A DNA stretch of 64,000 nucleotides. Source: Thermoplasmatales archaeon. Lineage in GTDB: Archaea > Thermoplasmatota > Thermoplasmata > Thermoplasmatales > Thermoplasmataceae. The position numbers and the translations under genes are program-made. Under the pieces are notes generated by a model. It was given only the letters and a program-made list of their open reading frames with translations. It searched no databases and was not told the origin of the DNA. The stretch is taken from positions 180,745 to 244,744 of the forward strand of contig JAJSLM010000003.1 of the NCBI GenBank assembly GCA_026127925.1, given 5' to 3'. Positions 35,143 through 44,833 of this stretch are shown here, piece after piece (positions within the stretch are counted from its first letter, which is position 1; every line of letters starts with the position of its first letter).

Positions 35143-35281
35143 TATTATCAATAAGCTTAGCTTTTATTGATCAACCAATAAATTACAGATGAATCATAAA
35201 TTAATTGTGGTAAGAATCCGGGAGTTCAGGTGATATAGAATTAATTAGAGTGCTTCACATTTACTGCCATTCAACCCTTTA
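35143..35281. other. Short AT-rich intergenic stretch
   Basis: Nothing recognised between the transposase remnant and the glycosyltransferase stop codon. Confidence 0.4.
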
Positions 35282-36400
35282 TTAGTTGAGTAAAGCCAAA
35301 GAACGCAACAACTTTTCTATAATAATATCATATGAAATTATAGATCCTTGTTGCTTGGCTGAAATTTCTTCCCTAAGTCTTTCGTTTGCCATTAATCTTT
35401 TAAGATGTTCCTTTAATTCTGCAATGTCCCCTATCTTGAATATCATCGATCCAAAATGCTTGTATTCCCGTCCACAACCCGCTTCCGACGTAACGAGTGG
35501 AAGACCGGCGGCAATAGCCTCGAGGCGGACTATAGCAAAACTTTCTTCGAAGGATGGGAGGCAGAAAATTGAAGAATGATAGTACTCCCATTTTAGGGAA
35601 TCGCTATAAAGTGGTCCGGTAAATACTATTCTAGATTGTATATTCAAATCCTCAACTAGTGAAACGCATTTATTATAATAGACAACATCTTCTATCGGAC
35701 CTACAATATGTAATTTCCATTCAGGAAATTCAAATGAAAGGGCGGCAAATGCAATAATTAATATGTCAAGGCCTTTTTCCGGGGAAATCCTCGAAACAGT
35801 AAGAATGATGGGGTGTCTTTTGAAATTTGAATAGTCTGCTTGTTGAATAAAGTCTTCAGGATAGCCGTTTGGGAGAAGTATAATCTTTTTCTTATTTATT
35901 AACGGAATAGAAGACAGTGAATCGTAGCCGCATTTATTTTCTATTATTATTCGGTCAACAAAGAAAGATTCAAAAGCCAAGAAAAGGTTCCTTAGAGGCA
36001 TAAATTTTCCTAACTGGCTGAATGCACTACCATCCCAGTCCATCTTCAATAAAAATTTCACTTTTTTTCCCAGGCCAAATATTTTTGTTGCACTCACTAT
36101 GAATGGCAGTACCAAATTCATATGAAAAAAAACAAAGACACTCGGCTTTTCTCTCATAATGAATTTCAATAAAAATGGAAGAGTCCTAACTACATTAAGA
36201 TGCCTGTTCGAATCATCCCCAGTTTCAATGACATTTACGGGTCCGTTGTATTTAAAATGATTTTTGCCGATTATGAGGTAAGGCCCAAAACCGAAGTGAG
36301 AGGCTGCCTTTGGGAATTCAAAATACGGCCTATGGCTGTGCATTTCATAAATCGGAGTGACAGGGCTACAAAATACGAACTTCTTTAATGTTTTTTCCAT
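35282..36400 (-). CDS. Glycosyltransferase, GT4 family
   Basis: A 372-residue GT-B glycosyltransferase. The C-terminal Rossmann domain has the nucleotide-sugar motifs ILTVSRISPEKGLDILI (about 200-216) and the E-x7-E motif in FCLPSFEESFAIVRLEAIAAG (about 285-305). The N-terminal acceptor domain begins KFVFCSPVTPIYEMHSHRP. The sugar donor cannot be identified. It is probably cytoplasmic at the membrane face, acting on a lipid-linked glycan. It is transcribed alone, divergent from the 954-residue membrane protein gene, and is the first gene of the glycan locus. Confidence 0.9.
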   Translation of the reverse strand: MEKTLKKFVFCSPVTPIYEMHSHRPYFEFPKAASHFGFGPYLIIGKNHFKYNGPVNVIETGDDSNRHLNVVRTLPFLLKFIMREKPSVFVFFHMNLVLPFIVSATKIFGLGKKVKFLLKMDWDGSAFSQLGKFMPLRNLFLAFESFFVDRIIIENKCGYDSLSSIPLINKKKIILLPNGYPEDFIQQADYSNFKRHPIILTVSRISPEKGLDILIIAFAALSFEFPEWKLHIVGPIEDVVYYNKCVSLVEDLNIQSRIVFTGPLYSDSLKWEYYHSSIFCLPSFEESFAIVRLEAIAAGLPLVTSEAGCGREYKHFGSMIFKIGDIAELKEHLKRLMANERLREEISAKQQGSIISYDIIIEKLLRSLALLN

Positions 36401-36647
36401 TAGATTTTCTCGATGTAGGCATTTCTATGATATTATTTTAATTTTGGCTGACAGAGCTTTGGCAGTGATTCCTTATATACATGATTTTGGGAAGGTCAAA
36501 TATTTTGATGGGGGGTTTCCTATATACAACTTAGTATTTGTCAAGATATACTTGAAACAAATCACTCTGTATTGAGCATTAAAATATCGAGGTGTTAGGA
36601 TTAGAAAATAGTGGTAAAAGTATTTATAATGGGAAAATCATACAGCA

Positions 36648-39512
36648 ATGATTAAATTGGCCTCAAGAAGGAAAGAATTTTTCTTATTTGCGATCGTAAT
36701 CTTGTCAACGGTCATTTTATTCTATTTCAAACTTTTCTTCTTTTCTTCTTCTTTTATTGAATGGGGAAATTTTTTTATATTTCCACTTAGTCTTAAACAA
36801 TTTATTTTGGGTAGTTCAATAGTGCATGTTTTCTGGAATCCATTTTCAGGTGATGGTTTGCCCAATGCATTTCCGAGCACTACTATCATCAATCACATCT
36901 TCGGAAATTACTTAGGCATATTTCTATGGCTGCTTATGCCATTACAGGTTGCTATTAGGGCATATATAGTTATTTCTATTTTTTTTCTTGCGTTCAGCTT
37001 CTTCATTCTAACTAGAGCATTTTCAGATAATTTTCTAGTAAGATTAGGGAGCACAATCTTTTTCTTATTTAACCCGGCGTATATATTGATCCTCACCGGT
37101 GGAGACTTTATTTTAATGTTCTCACTGGGGTTTCTGCTTCTTGCTCTTTATTTTGTAATAGTCGGAAGGAGAAAAGATAATTTCCCGAATATTTATTTAT
37201 TGATTTCAATCGTTTTCATGTTTCTTACTATTGGTACCGAACAGATAACATATTTGGGGGTTGCTCTATGGATCATCTTTTTCGTTATTTTCTCCAAGGA
37301 TTTGCGCTTTGAGCTAAAAAAGTTAAAAAATCTGGCTTCTAATTTGATAATTCCCCTTTTGTTCTCTTTTATTCTTATGATTCTCGTTTTTCTACCTTTC
37401 ATATTACCAGCAGAGTTTGGGTCGTTCATCAACTTAGGCCCTTCATCCCCTTATGCTCAGTCTTTTAACGGTAATGTCAAGCTATTTTCTAACGGTTTCT
37501 TCCCTACTTTATTTCTTGAGCCTTGGGGATTTTCCTCGAACGTTGCTGAATTCTCCGTGGCGACAATATCTGTGTCTGCATTATCAGCATGGAATGTGAT
37601 TCTGTATAGTGTCCTGCTGTTTGCCCTCGTATGGGGGTTCATTGTTAGGAGAAGAACTTTAATAGTATTCTCCTTAATTATAGTGATTGCTGGACTTTTG
37701 GGCTCGGGCCCAAAGAGCTTGGTCCCATCTATACCCAACTTTCTCTATCTTAACATCCCCGGTTACCAACTCCTTAATGCATCTTATTACTGGGACTGGA
37801 TCGTCATAGTTCCGCTATATTCTTTAATATTAGTGGACATCTTGAATTACATTTCGATTCCTAGAAAAAATATATTCAATAAAGTTAAGTGGTTCACCGA
37901 TAAAGACGGTTCATCAAAAAAACATCTTAGGAGGACTCTTGCAATCTCTTTCATCGTTTTATTAATATTTATTCTGGTTTTTCCTTTGGTTTCTCAAGGT
38001 TATTACAATTCATTAGGGATAATAAATAGAGGTCAAAACGTGCCACAGCCCTATTATGGTCTGACTACTGAAATAGACAAACTTACAACCGGGACAATGT
38101 CAGGAGTGGCCTTTTTTCCCCCAAATCAGGAGTTAGTTCTCGTAAATGGGTCGCCGCATTTTAATAATCCGCTTTATAACTCTCAATCTTTTAGGACACC
38201 ATACATTTCTAGTTACGGGTCTCTTCCTACGAATATTTCAAACTATTTTGATTTCATTTATTCAGAATTTTACAGTAATGAAACGAACCACATCGCTGAA
38301 CTGATGGGTCTTGCTGGTATAGAGTATTTCGTTGTTCTAAAGGGGGTAAAAGATTATAACGATCAATACGGATCACAAAATGCATCCCAGTTAATGAATT
38401 ATCAAACTGGAATCAGCATGATATCTAACAATAAATCGTATACTATCTACAAGGGAGATTATAGTCTTCCTACTGCATTTACAACAAATACTTCCGAAAT
38501 TATCATCGGCAATTACTACTCGTTGACAAAACTTGCAAATGAAGGAGTAAATTTGTTGGGTAAGAGTATATTTATGTCGAGTGATATTAATGTAAGAGAC
38601 TGGAAGATCATTTTGAACCACTCTAATTATGTTGTTCTTCCGAACCTGACAGATTTGAATACCCTAGGGCTCGTCACTACAAATTTCACAAAGGTGGATA
38701 CATTTGACTACATTAACAACAGCGATTCCGGATCATCTAATCCTAGGTACCCTTTAACAAATTGGGCTTACGGCCCAAACTACTATGTTCCAGAGATTTC
38801 TCAGATCCCTACAGCGCCTCAGAATTTTATTTTTACTAGTTCAAATTCTACGGTATCTATCCCTATCCCAGGATCGAAAAACCATAACGAGGCGTGGATT
38901 CAGTTATGGTTTTCTGGGGACTCGCGAAATGTTTCGTTTTTCACCGATGGAAAACTTATACAGACTGTAGATACATTTCTTCCCGGAAATAGTGAGTTTA
39001 AGCTCGTAAAGATAAACTATTCATTCAATAAAAATCAAATGTTGCGAATTAATTCTTCTGGTTTGGAAGATAACTGGATCAATGCTATAGGAAGTATCTA
39101 TCTAACGAATGGTACACAACTTTCTGATAACCGTAACTACATCAATAATCTAATTTCGGAAGGCAAGTTAACAATTTTTAATTTCTCAGCTTTTGCACTA
39201 TCAAACGTCGCAATTCAAGATTCAAATGCAACCCTAGAACCAACAGAATGGGGGTATAAATTACTAGGCGGAGCGAACAAGATTTTTAACATAAATTACC
39301 CATATTACAGCGACGAAAGATCAAACGGCATATTGCTTAGTTCTCTTGGTGGAGTTAATCAGGTTATCATTTCTGTCTCTGCAAAAACCAACTTTGTATA
39401 TTTCACTAGTTATCAAATGTGGGTTTATGGTAGTATAATTCAAGTTGCATCCGTGGCATCGTATCTTATCTTTCTTTTTATTAGAGTAAAATTTTTCCAA
39501 CATAACGATTGA
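36648..39512 (+). CDS. Large multi-spanning membrane protein, GT-C/YfhO-like
   Basis: A 954-residue membrane protein. Residues 10-470 contain about 12 hydrophobic helices. Between helices 1 and 2 (SSFIEWGNFFIFPLS...WNPFSGDGLPNA) is a polar loop like those of GT-C enzymes, which transfer sugars from lipid-phosphate donors outside the cell. Residues 480-920 form a long extracellular region rich in N-x-S/T sequons (NNSDS, NYSF, NSTV) and beta strands, and a last helix near 925-947 precedes FFQHND. It may be a glycosyltransferase or glycan polymerase or ligase. GTATTTATAATG centred near 36624 implies a leaderless ATG at 36648. Confidence 0.75.
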   Translation: MIKLASRRKEFFLFAIVILSTVILFYFKLFFFSSSFIEWGNFFIFPLSLKQFILGSSIVHVFWNPFSGDGLPNAFPSTTIINHIFGNYLGIFLWLLMPLQVAIRAYIVISIFFLAFSFFILTRAFSDNFLVRLGSTIFFLFNPAYILILTGGDFILMFSLGFLLLALYFVIVGRRKDNFPNIYLLISIVFMFLTIGTEQITYLGVALWIIFFVIFSKDLRFELKKLKNLASNLIIPLLFSFILMILVFLPFILPAEFGSFINLGPSSPYAQSFNGNVKLFSNGFFPTLFLEPWGFSSNVAEFSVATISVSALSAWNVILYSVLLFALVWGFIVRRRTLIVFSLIIVIAGLLGSGPKSLVPSIPNFLYLNIPGYQLLNASYYWDWIVIVPLYSLILVDILNYISIPRKNIFNKVKWFTDKDGSSKKHLRRTLAISFIVLLIFILVFPLVSQGYYNSLGIINRGQNVPQPYYGLTTEIDKLTTGTMSGVAFFPPNQELVLVNGSPHFNNPLYNSQSFRTPYISSYGSLPTNISNYFDFIYSEFYSNETNHIAELMGLAGIEYFVVLKGVKDYNDQYGSQNASQLMNYQTGISMISNNKSYTIYKGDYSLPTAFTTNTSEIIIGNYYSLTKLANEGVNLLGKSIFMSSDINVRDWKIILNHSNYVVLPNLTDLNTLGLVTTNFTKVDTFDYINNSDSGSSNPRYPLTNWAYGPNYYVPEISQIPTAPQNFIFTSSNSTVSIPIPGSKNHNEAWIQLWFSGDSRNVSFFTDGKLIQTVDTFLPGNSEFKLVKINYSFNKNQMLRINSSGLEDNWINAIGSIYLTNGTQLSDNRNYINNLISEGKLTIFNFSAFALSNVAIQDSNATLEPTEWGYKLLGGANKIFNINYPYYSDERSNGILLSSLGGVNQVIISVSAKTNFVYFTSYQMWVYGSIIQVASVASYLIFLFIRVKFFQHND

Positions 39513-39534
39513 CTGCCTTTAGAGAGTATAAATA

Positions 39535-40509
39535 TTATCTGTATTTTATGTCGATCAGCGAAACTCTAAAAATTTTCAATACTATCAAGATAATCATTAG
39601 AGACAAGGAAGATACTTGACCAGTCAACACATAATACCGGAAAGAATTTAGTACATCACCCCATCTTATACCCGGCCAACCTTCTGAAATTCTGTACCTC
39701 ATTGACCAGTAGAAGTTACTCCATTCACCGTATTTTTCGAACTTTGTTTCCTTCAAAAAGTAGCAAAACAAAGCTGAAGCTTCAAGCATTTTCTTATTTA
39801 CTGCTGACCATTGATTATAGTTTAATGTGATTGACTGATCTCCATGTATCCTGTATCTGTTAAAAATTTCTTTAGTAATAAGTAAGCCCATGTTCGACTT
39901 TAGAGCGATTATATAAATAGCGCCGTCTGTGGTTGCAGGTAGACTTTTCAAAAGGGTTGAGTCTGGGGGAAGAATAGATCGCCTAACGGAGACGCAGCTT
40001 AAATTGAATGTTCCTTGAAACCTGCCCAGTTTGAACAAATATTTCTCTTTGTCCTCCTGTTCATATACACTTATGTCCTGTTTTGGTTGTTTATAACCAA
40101 AGTGCTTCTTTAATGGTTTTCCTTTTCCATCTATGATCTTGAAACCATTGTGATAATATCCTAGATTAGGATGTGCGTTGAACACGTCACTCACTTTCTG
40201 TAACTTGTTCGGATAAAATTCATCATCGTCATCCAGAAAGCAAATTATGTCACCTTTGGATTTTTTTATTCCGGTAGACAAATACTCCCCAATTGTCCCT
40301 TCCATATTTACTACTACAAAGTTTTCTTCATGAATGCTATCTATATAATCGTCTTCAAAATTCTTGAGGACAATAATTTCAAAAAACTCCTTATCTAACG
40401 TCTGATTTCGTACTGAATCCACGGCCATTCTGAGATAGCTTTTTCTATCGTGTGCAGTTACTATAACACTAATAAAAATTCGCTTTATAATGTCATTAGT
40501 GTTAGGCAT
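39535..40509 (-). CDS. Glycosyltransferase, GT2 family
   Basis: A 324-residue GT-A glycosyltransferase. The N-terminus FISVIVTAHDRKSYLRMAV gives the nucleotide-binding strand, and CFLDDDDEFYPNKL (about 92-105) holds the metal-binding DxD. Near the C-terminus are a hydrophobic amphipathic segment and a possible membrane anchor (SSLSLMIILIVLKIFRVSL). It is the last gene of the aminotransferase, dehydratase, methyltransferase, GT4, GT2 operon and overlaps the GT4 gene by 8 nt. Confidence 0.88.
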   Translation of the reverse strand: MPNTNDIIKRIFISVIVTAHDRKSYLRMAVDSVRNQTLDKEFFEIIVLKNFEDDYIDSIHEENFVVVNMEGTIGEYLSTGIKKSKGDIICFLDDDDEFYPNKLQKVSDVFNAHPNLGYYHNGFKIIDGKGKPLKKHFGYKQPKQDISVYEQEDKEKYLFKLGRFQGTFNLSCVSVRRSILPPDSTLLKSLPATTDGAIYIIALKSNMGLLITKEIFNRYRIHGDQSITLNYNQWSAVNKKMLEASALFCYFLKETKFEKYGEWSNFYWSMRYRISEGWPGIRWGDVLNSFRYYVLTGQVSSLSLMIILIVLKIFRVSLIDIKYR

Positions 40510-41605
40510 CGCGTAGCACTCTCATGTAAAATTCATTCATTTCATCGTAGAATTTATTTAACGTAAACATTCGAAGTCTTTCATATTGATTTTTGATGAT
40601 GTTTGCTCTGAAGTCCTTATCTGTCAATCTAACTAGCGCCTGAACATAACAACTTACTTCATCATTGTCGCACAGGATACCTGCATCTCCCAGGAAGTCC
40701 TTCGTATCCCGTGAATTTGAAGTAATGACAGGAACTCCAGACGCAATTGCTTGCATAACTAAAAAACTGAAGCCTAATCTTGACGGATAGATGAAAACGC
40801 AAAATTCTTTTAAGAACGACATCAACTCAGGCTCTGGTACTAACTCAATAGTTTCTATTCGGCAAGATTTTGTTCCGTTTAATAGTTTTTGGTTCTCATC
40901 GGAGATAGTTCCACTTTTAGCTACGATCGTTAGAGTAGCACGTGGTAGATCTCTGACAAATTCCATATATGATCTTAAAACTATATCCATACCCCTATCG
41001 TTGGGTGAACTCCCACCCATGAAAAGAATCTTCATATTATCATCTCCTACATCTTGACAGACATTCGAGTCAACCAATTGATCCAGGTTAAGATCAAGGG
41101 CGTAATGAATAACAGTTATCTTGTTAGCAGCAACGTGGAAATTATCTATAAGAGCATCTCTAGTTGATTCGAACGGAACAATAATTTCCTTGCTGATATT
41201 CAGGCTAACTAGCATTGACAATTTTGCAAAGAAAAAAACAAAAGGATTAAACATTACCACCTTGCCATCAAGCGGAATAGTGTCATGAATTGTTGTGATA
41301 ATATTCTTTTTAAGAGCTAAGGCAGCTACAATCGATCCCAAAGGATCCACTGCATGAAAGGCGTTCCCATTAGACTTCCGTAATTCAATAAATGCCTTTA
41401 AAAAGGCTTTTATGAAGCATACTGGTCGAGGCTTAACTACGCCCTCTTCTATTATTCTAAGACCTATACCATGACTAGAAAAAGATTTGTAAATTGTTGC
41501 AAGGTAACGGTCTATGCCCCTTCCAGTATCAATTTTGTTTGTATAGGGAAAACCTATTAGCACTATTTTTTTAAGCGAAGTCAGGGTATCTGATCTTTCT
41601 GCCAT
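40502..41605 (-). CDS. Glycosyltransferase, GT4 family
   Basis: A 367-residue GT-B enzyme. Visible motifs are KIVLIGFPYTNKIDTGRGID at the N-terminus, ITTIHDTIPLDGKVV in the acceptor domain, ILFMGGSSPNDRGMDIVLRS, and the C-terminal PSRLGFSFLVMQAIASGVPV, where the E-x7-E appears with its first and last acidic positions replaced, so catalysis may depend on other residues. It sits 15 nt after the methyltransferase gene, with GAGGAGATAAAGGA as a clear Shine-Dalgarno, so it is an internal cistron. Confidence 0.88.
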   Translation of the reverse strand: MAERSDTLTSLKKIVLIGFPYTNKIDTGRGIDRYLATIYKSFSSHGIGLRIIEEGVVKPRPVCFIKAFLKAFIELRKSNGNAFHAVDPLGSIVAALALKKNIITTIHDTIPLDGKVVMFNPFVFFFAKLSMLVSLNISKEIIVPFESTRDALIDNFHVAANKITVIHYALDLNLDQLVDSNVCQDVGDDNMKILFMGGSSPNDRGMDIVLRSYMEFVRDLPRATLTIVAKSGTISDENQKLLNGTKSCRIETIELVPEPELMSFLKEFCVFIYPSRLGFSFLVMQAIASGVPVITSNSRDTKDFLGDAGILCDNDEVSCYVQALVRLTDKDFRANIIKNQYERLRMFTLNKFYDEMNEFYMRVLRDA

Positions 41606-41620
41606 TCCTTTATCTCCTCG

Positions 41621-42394
41621 TTAAAAAGATTTACAAACAAATACGCATCTATCTATTCGTGGATTAAATGAACCATCAATTTGACTTATCGAATTAGCAA
41701 CACGAAGCACTTTCCAACCGGCGCTTTCGAACATATTTCTGAGTTCAAGAACGCTGTAAAGCATAATCTTGGATGTAAAACTACCTACGTACTTAAGATC
41801 ACCATTTATCTTTCTAAAATAACTGTGTTCAGATTTAACAAACTCAGTAAGAGGATCAACTTGTTGGCTCACAATAACTACTGAATTTCCTAGATCGTTC
41901 CAGAAACGCCTTATTGGAAAATTGATGACATATTCCCTGGTCCAAGTTTCGACAATCAATATCGTTCCGTGTTCGGTAACCATTTTCAAGTGTTTCAAAA
42001 ACTTCAAATCAGTTTTCCTATCGTTATAACCGATGCTTGTCCACCAGTTGATGACAAGCTGTGGTTTGTGATTTAATATTAATTCATCGCTAGAGAACAT
42101 ATCACCTACAACGAATTTCGAAGTTTTAGAACTATATTCTGATTTTTTTTTATTTGCACATTCTATAAATTTATCAGAAAAATCTATCCCGAGAACACTA
42201 AAGCCCAGCAAAGACAAGGGTATAGAGAGTCTTCCTATACCACATGGAACATCTAAAACACGAGTTATGCCTGGGAAATTAGTCCTAACGTAATGAGAGA
42301 GTGCTGTGGCAGCATCCACTCCTTCCTTCCATCGACTCTCAAATTCCTCGATATATACATCCGCCAGCTTTTTATAACTATTTATCCAATTCAT
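41621..42394 (-). CDS. SAM-dependent methyltransferase
   Basis: A 257-residue class I methyltransferase. Motif I is RVLDVPCGIGRLSIPLSLLG (about 40-59), then VLGIDFSDKFIECANKK (acidic SAM ribose contact) and a post-I region FVVGDMFSSDELIL. The middle part WWTSIGYNDRKTDLKFLKHL resembles methyltransferase 11/25 proteins acting on small molecules or sugars. A TGAGGGAG ribosome site precedes the ATG. In this operon it probably methylates a nucleotide sugar or a glycan residue; N- versus O-methylation is not decidable. Confidence 0.85.
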   Translation of the reverse strand: MNWINSYKKLADVYIEEFESRWKEGVDAATALSHYVRTNFPGITRVLDVPCGIGRLSIPLSLLGFSVLGIDFSDKFIECANKKKSEYSSKTSKFVVGDMFSSDELILNHKPQLVINWWTSIGYNDRKTDLKFLKHLKMVTEHGTILIVETWTREYVINFPIRRFWNDLGNSVVIVSQQVDPLTEFVKSEHSYFRKINGDLKYVGSFTSKIMLYSVLELRNMFESAGWKVLRVANSISQIDGSFNPRIDRCVFVCKSF

Positions 42395-42418
42395 AATTTC
42401 TCCCTCAGAAACGAGTAA

Positions 42419-43474
42419 TCATATCTTGATACTGTACCTAACTGAGGCTATTTTCACCTTCTCACTATAAGATGGTGCATCCCAGATAACTTCCTTCCCA
42501 GATAAATAGTCCGACCACCTTTTAAGATCCTCTCTATACATTAGCTTAATTAAATTCTCGAAGGAGGTCTTGGGCTTCCACCCCAAAAATTCGCGCGCCT
42601 TAGTGTTATCGCCTATCAAAGCATTGACATCATTAACCCTTTTGAGAGCAGGTTCAACAAAAACGTACCCATCCTTACAAAGACCAGCCTCTTTAAACGC
42701 TAAATCAACAAGTTCTTTAACGGAATGTCCTATTCCTGTGGAAATTACGTAGTTGTTCGGAACGGATTGCTGGAGCATCAACCACATAGCTTCAACGTAG
42801 TCGCCAGCAAATCCCCAATCCCTAACAGCATCCATGTTTCCCAAATATAGCTTCTCTTGAAGTCCCAGTTTTATTTTTGCGGTAGCGTTTGTAACCTTCC
42901 TTGTTACAAACTCCATTCCACGAATAGGAGACTCATGGTTAAACAAGATTCCGTTAGCAACAAACATACCATACCCTTTTTTGTATATTTCCCCTATCCA
43001 ATAAGAATAAAGTTTTGCAGCCGCATAAGGACTCTCTGGACAGAAGACAGTATTCTCAGACTTTAAAGTTGATGTCTCGTTCCCGTATAGTTCACTTGTT
43101 GATGCCTGATATATTCGTGCATCAACTTTTAAGATTCGCGCCGCTTCAAGCACTCTCGTAGTACCGATTCCAGTAACATCAGATGTAGAGATAGGTTCTT
43201 CGAAAGAGCGCCCTACAAAACTTTGTGCAGCTAAATTATATATTTCATCGGGATCGCAGTATTTTATTGCCTCTATAGCAGAGCTAAGATCTGTAAGATC
43301 CATTGGAAGAAGCTCGATATCCTGCAAGACGTTAACGTAGTTCAGGCGCCAAAAATTTGGTGTAGAAGTTCGTCTGAAGGTACCGTATACCTCGTAACCT
43401 TTATCCAGTAGAAACTTCGAAAGATATGCGCCATCTTGACCAGTGACTCCGGTAATCAACGCTCTTTTACTCAT
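42419..43474 (-). CDS. gmd: GDP-mannose 4,6-dehydratase
   Basis: A 351-residue extended short-chain dehydrogenase that converts GDP-mannose to GDP-4-keto-6-deoxymannose. NADP-binding loop GVTGQDGAYL (9-18), the GMD-specific arginine-rich GTFRRTST after beta-2, QASTSELYG with T126 and E128, and the catalytic Y150xxxK154 (SPYAAAKLY) are all present, as are ILFNHESPIRG and DAVRDWGFAGDYVEAM. It follows the aminotransferase gene by 7 nt. The product is the direct precursor used by a perosamine-type aminotransferase, which fits its neighbour. Confidence 0.93.
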   Translation of the reverse strand: MSKRALITGVTGQDGAYLSKFLLDKGYEVYGTFRRTSTPNFWRLNYVNVLQDIELLPMDLTDLSSAIEAIKYCDPDEIYNLAAQSFVGRSFEEPISTSDVTGIGTTRVLEAARILKVDARIYQASTSELYGNETSTLKSENTVFCPESPYAAAKLYSYWIGEIYKKGYGMFVANGILFNHESPIRGMEFVTRKVTNATAKIKLGLQEKLYLGNMDAVRDWGFAGDYVEAMWLMLQQSVPNNYVISTGIGHSVKELVDLAFKEAGLCKDGYVFVEPALKRVNDVNALIGDNTKAREFLGWKPKTSFENLIKLMYREDLKRWSDYLSGKEVIWDAPSYSEKVKIASVRYSIKI

Positions 43475-43481
43475 AATTTAT

Positions 43482-44600
43482 CTAGATCCCTGTGAAATAA
43501 TTATTTATTTCAGAACAAACATCAATAATATCTTCCTCATCGAGAAGATTACCCGATGGGAGGTTTATCCCTCTCGAAGATAGCTCGTCAGCCACAGGGA
43601 ATGCTTCGTCGCTGTATCTTTGCCTGTAATATGGTTGTTTGTGTATCGGATAAAAAAAAGTTCTAGTTTCTATTCCTTTCTGCCCGAGAAACGCCATCAA
43701 GCTGTCACGATGCTTTCGATCTGCTAAAATTGAATACATCCAATAAACATTCTTTGCCCAAGTCTCCTCTTTAGGAGTGACCAATAAATTTTTATCTGAA
43801 AGTTTCTGCAGCATCTCGTTATATAGTTTCGCATTTGTTCTTCGCTTTTGAACTAGTTGATCTATTTTCCTTACCTGGGAAACTCCTAAAGCTGCTTGCA
43901 AGGCAGACATCCTGTATCCATAGCCGAGCTCTTCGTGCCAAAAATGCTTTCCCCCTCTTCCAAAAGCGTGAGCCCTTAACCACGCCATTCTTTCAGCTAA
44001 TTCCTGGTTGTTGGTAACGTTCATTCCACCTTCACCGGTTGTAATGATCTTGTTTGCATAAAAACTAAAAGAACCAACTTCACCAAACGTTCCAACCTTT
44101 TTTCCATTAATCTCTGCTCCATGGGCTTCAGCAGCATCTTCAATTACTAAAAGATCGTGTTCCTTTGCTATTTCATCAACAATCATCATATTTTCCGGGT
44201 GCCCATATATATGTACGGCCATAATCGCTTTAGTCTTATTTGTTATCTTATCATTCAAGGCTTCAGTGTCCATCGTCCAAGTTTTTATGTTTGCATCTAT
44301 TAACTTTACTTTCAATTTCAAATATTCCGCTGCATTTATAGTTGCAATCATTGTAAAAGTCGGCATAATTATCTCATCATTTTCTTTAAGATTCAGGGAG
44401 GCTAAAGCTAGGTGAAGTGCCGTCGTTCCACTGTTCGTGGATACGCCATACTTAGCATCCTGATAACTTGAAAATGCCTTCTCAAAGTTCAAAACATCTT
44501 CACCAAGCGAACTGACCCATCCAGATTTTAGGCATTTCGTAACCGAGTTTATGTCATCTTCGTTGATTAACGGAGAGCTAACAGGTATACGTATATTCAT
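43482..44600 (-). CDS. DegT/DnrJ/EryC1 aminotransferase, perosamine synthase-like
   Basis: A 372-residue PLP-dependent sugar aminotransferase. The PLP-lysine is K184 in SFSFYANKIITTGEGGM, close to the FYGNKTITTGEGG of GDP-perosamine synthase; other landmarks are SGTTALHLAL and VIEDAAEAHG. Together with Gmd it would make GDP-perosamine (4-amino-4,6-dideoxymannose). The ATG at 44600 is chosen over an upstream TTG (44609) because the TATA box TTAAATATATTAAAG is centred 26 bp away, implying a leaderless first gene of the five-gene operon. Another 4-keto-sugar substrate is possible. Confidence 0.9.
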   Translation of the reverse strand: MNIRIPVSSPLINEDDINSVTKCLKSGWVSSLGEDVLNFEKAFSSYQDAKYGVSTNSGTTALHLALASLNLKENDEIIMPTFTMIATINAAEYLKLKVKLIDANIKTWTMDTEALNDKITNKTKAIMAVHIYGHPENMMIVDEIAKEHDLLVIEDAAEAHGAEINGKKVGTFGEVGSFSFYANKIITTGEGGMNVTNNQELAERMAWLRAHAFGRGGKHFWHEELGYGYRMSALQAALGVSQVRKIDQLVQKRRTNAKLYNEMLQKLSDKNLLVTPKEETWAKNVYWMYSILADRKHRDSLMAFLGQKGIETRTFFYPIHKQPYYRQRYSDEAFPVADELSSRGINLPSGNLLDEEDIIDVCSEINNYFTGI

Positions 44601-44618
44601 AAGCGCCAATCATTTGCC

Positions 44619-44633
44619 CTTTAATATATTTAA
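44619..44633 (-). promoter_or_regulatory. TATA box of the perosamine/glycosyltransferase operon
   Basis: TTAAATATATTAAAG on the minus strand, centred near 44626, places transcription initiation at the ATG at 44600. It would drive the aminotransferase, gmd, methyltransferase, GT4 and GT2 genes. Confidence 0.6.
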
Positions 44634-44833
44634 TGATTCGGCTCGAGACTATAACTCGATTCAAGTTGATAAAGCTTCGATTAACCAGTTTCTTTACTTG
44701 TTAAGTTTGAGCCAAAAAGGCAGGAAATGTTTCTGAGAGAAGTCTTCATTTAAGGTTAAGAGTAATATTTTCGAATCCTTTCTGGTTATAGTAAAGTTTA
44801 AACGTATTCTAAAATAATCTTTTAGGGTTCATA

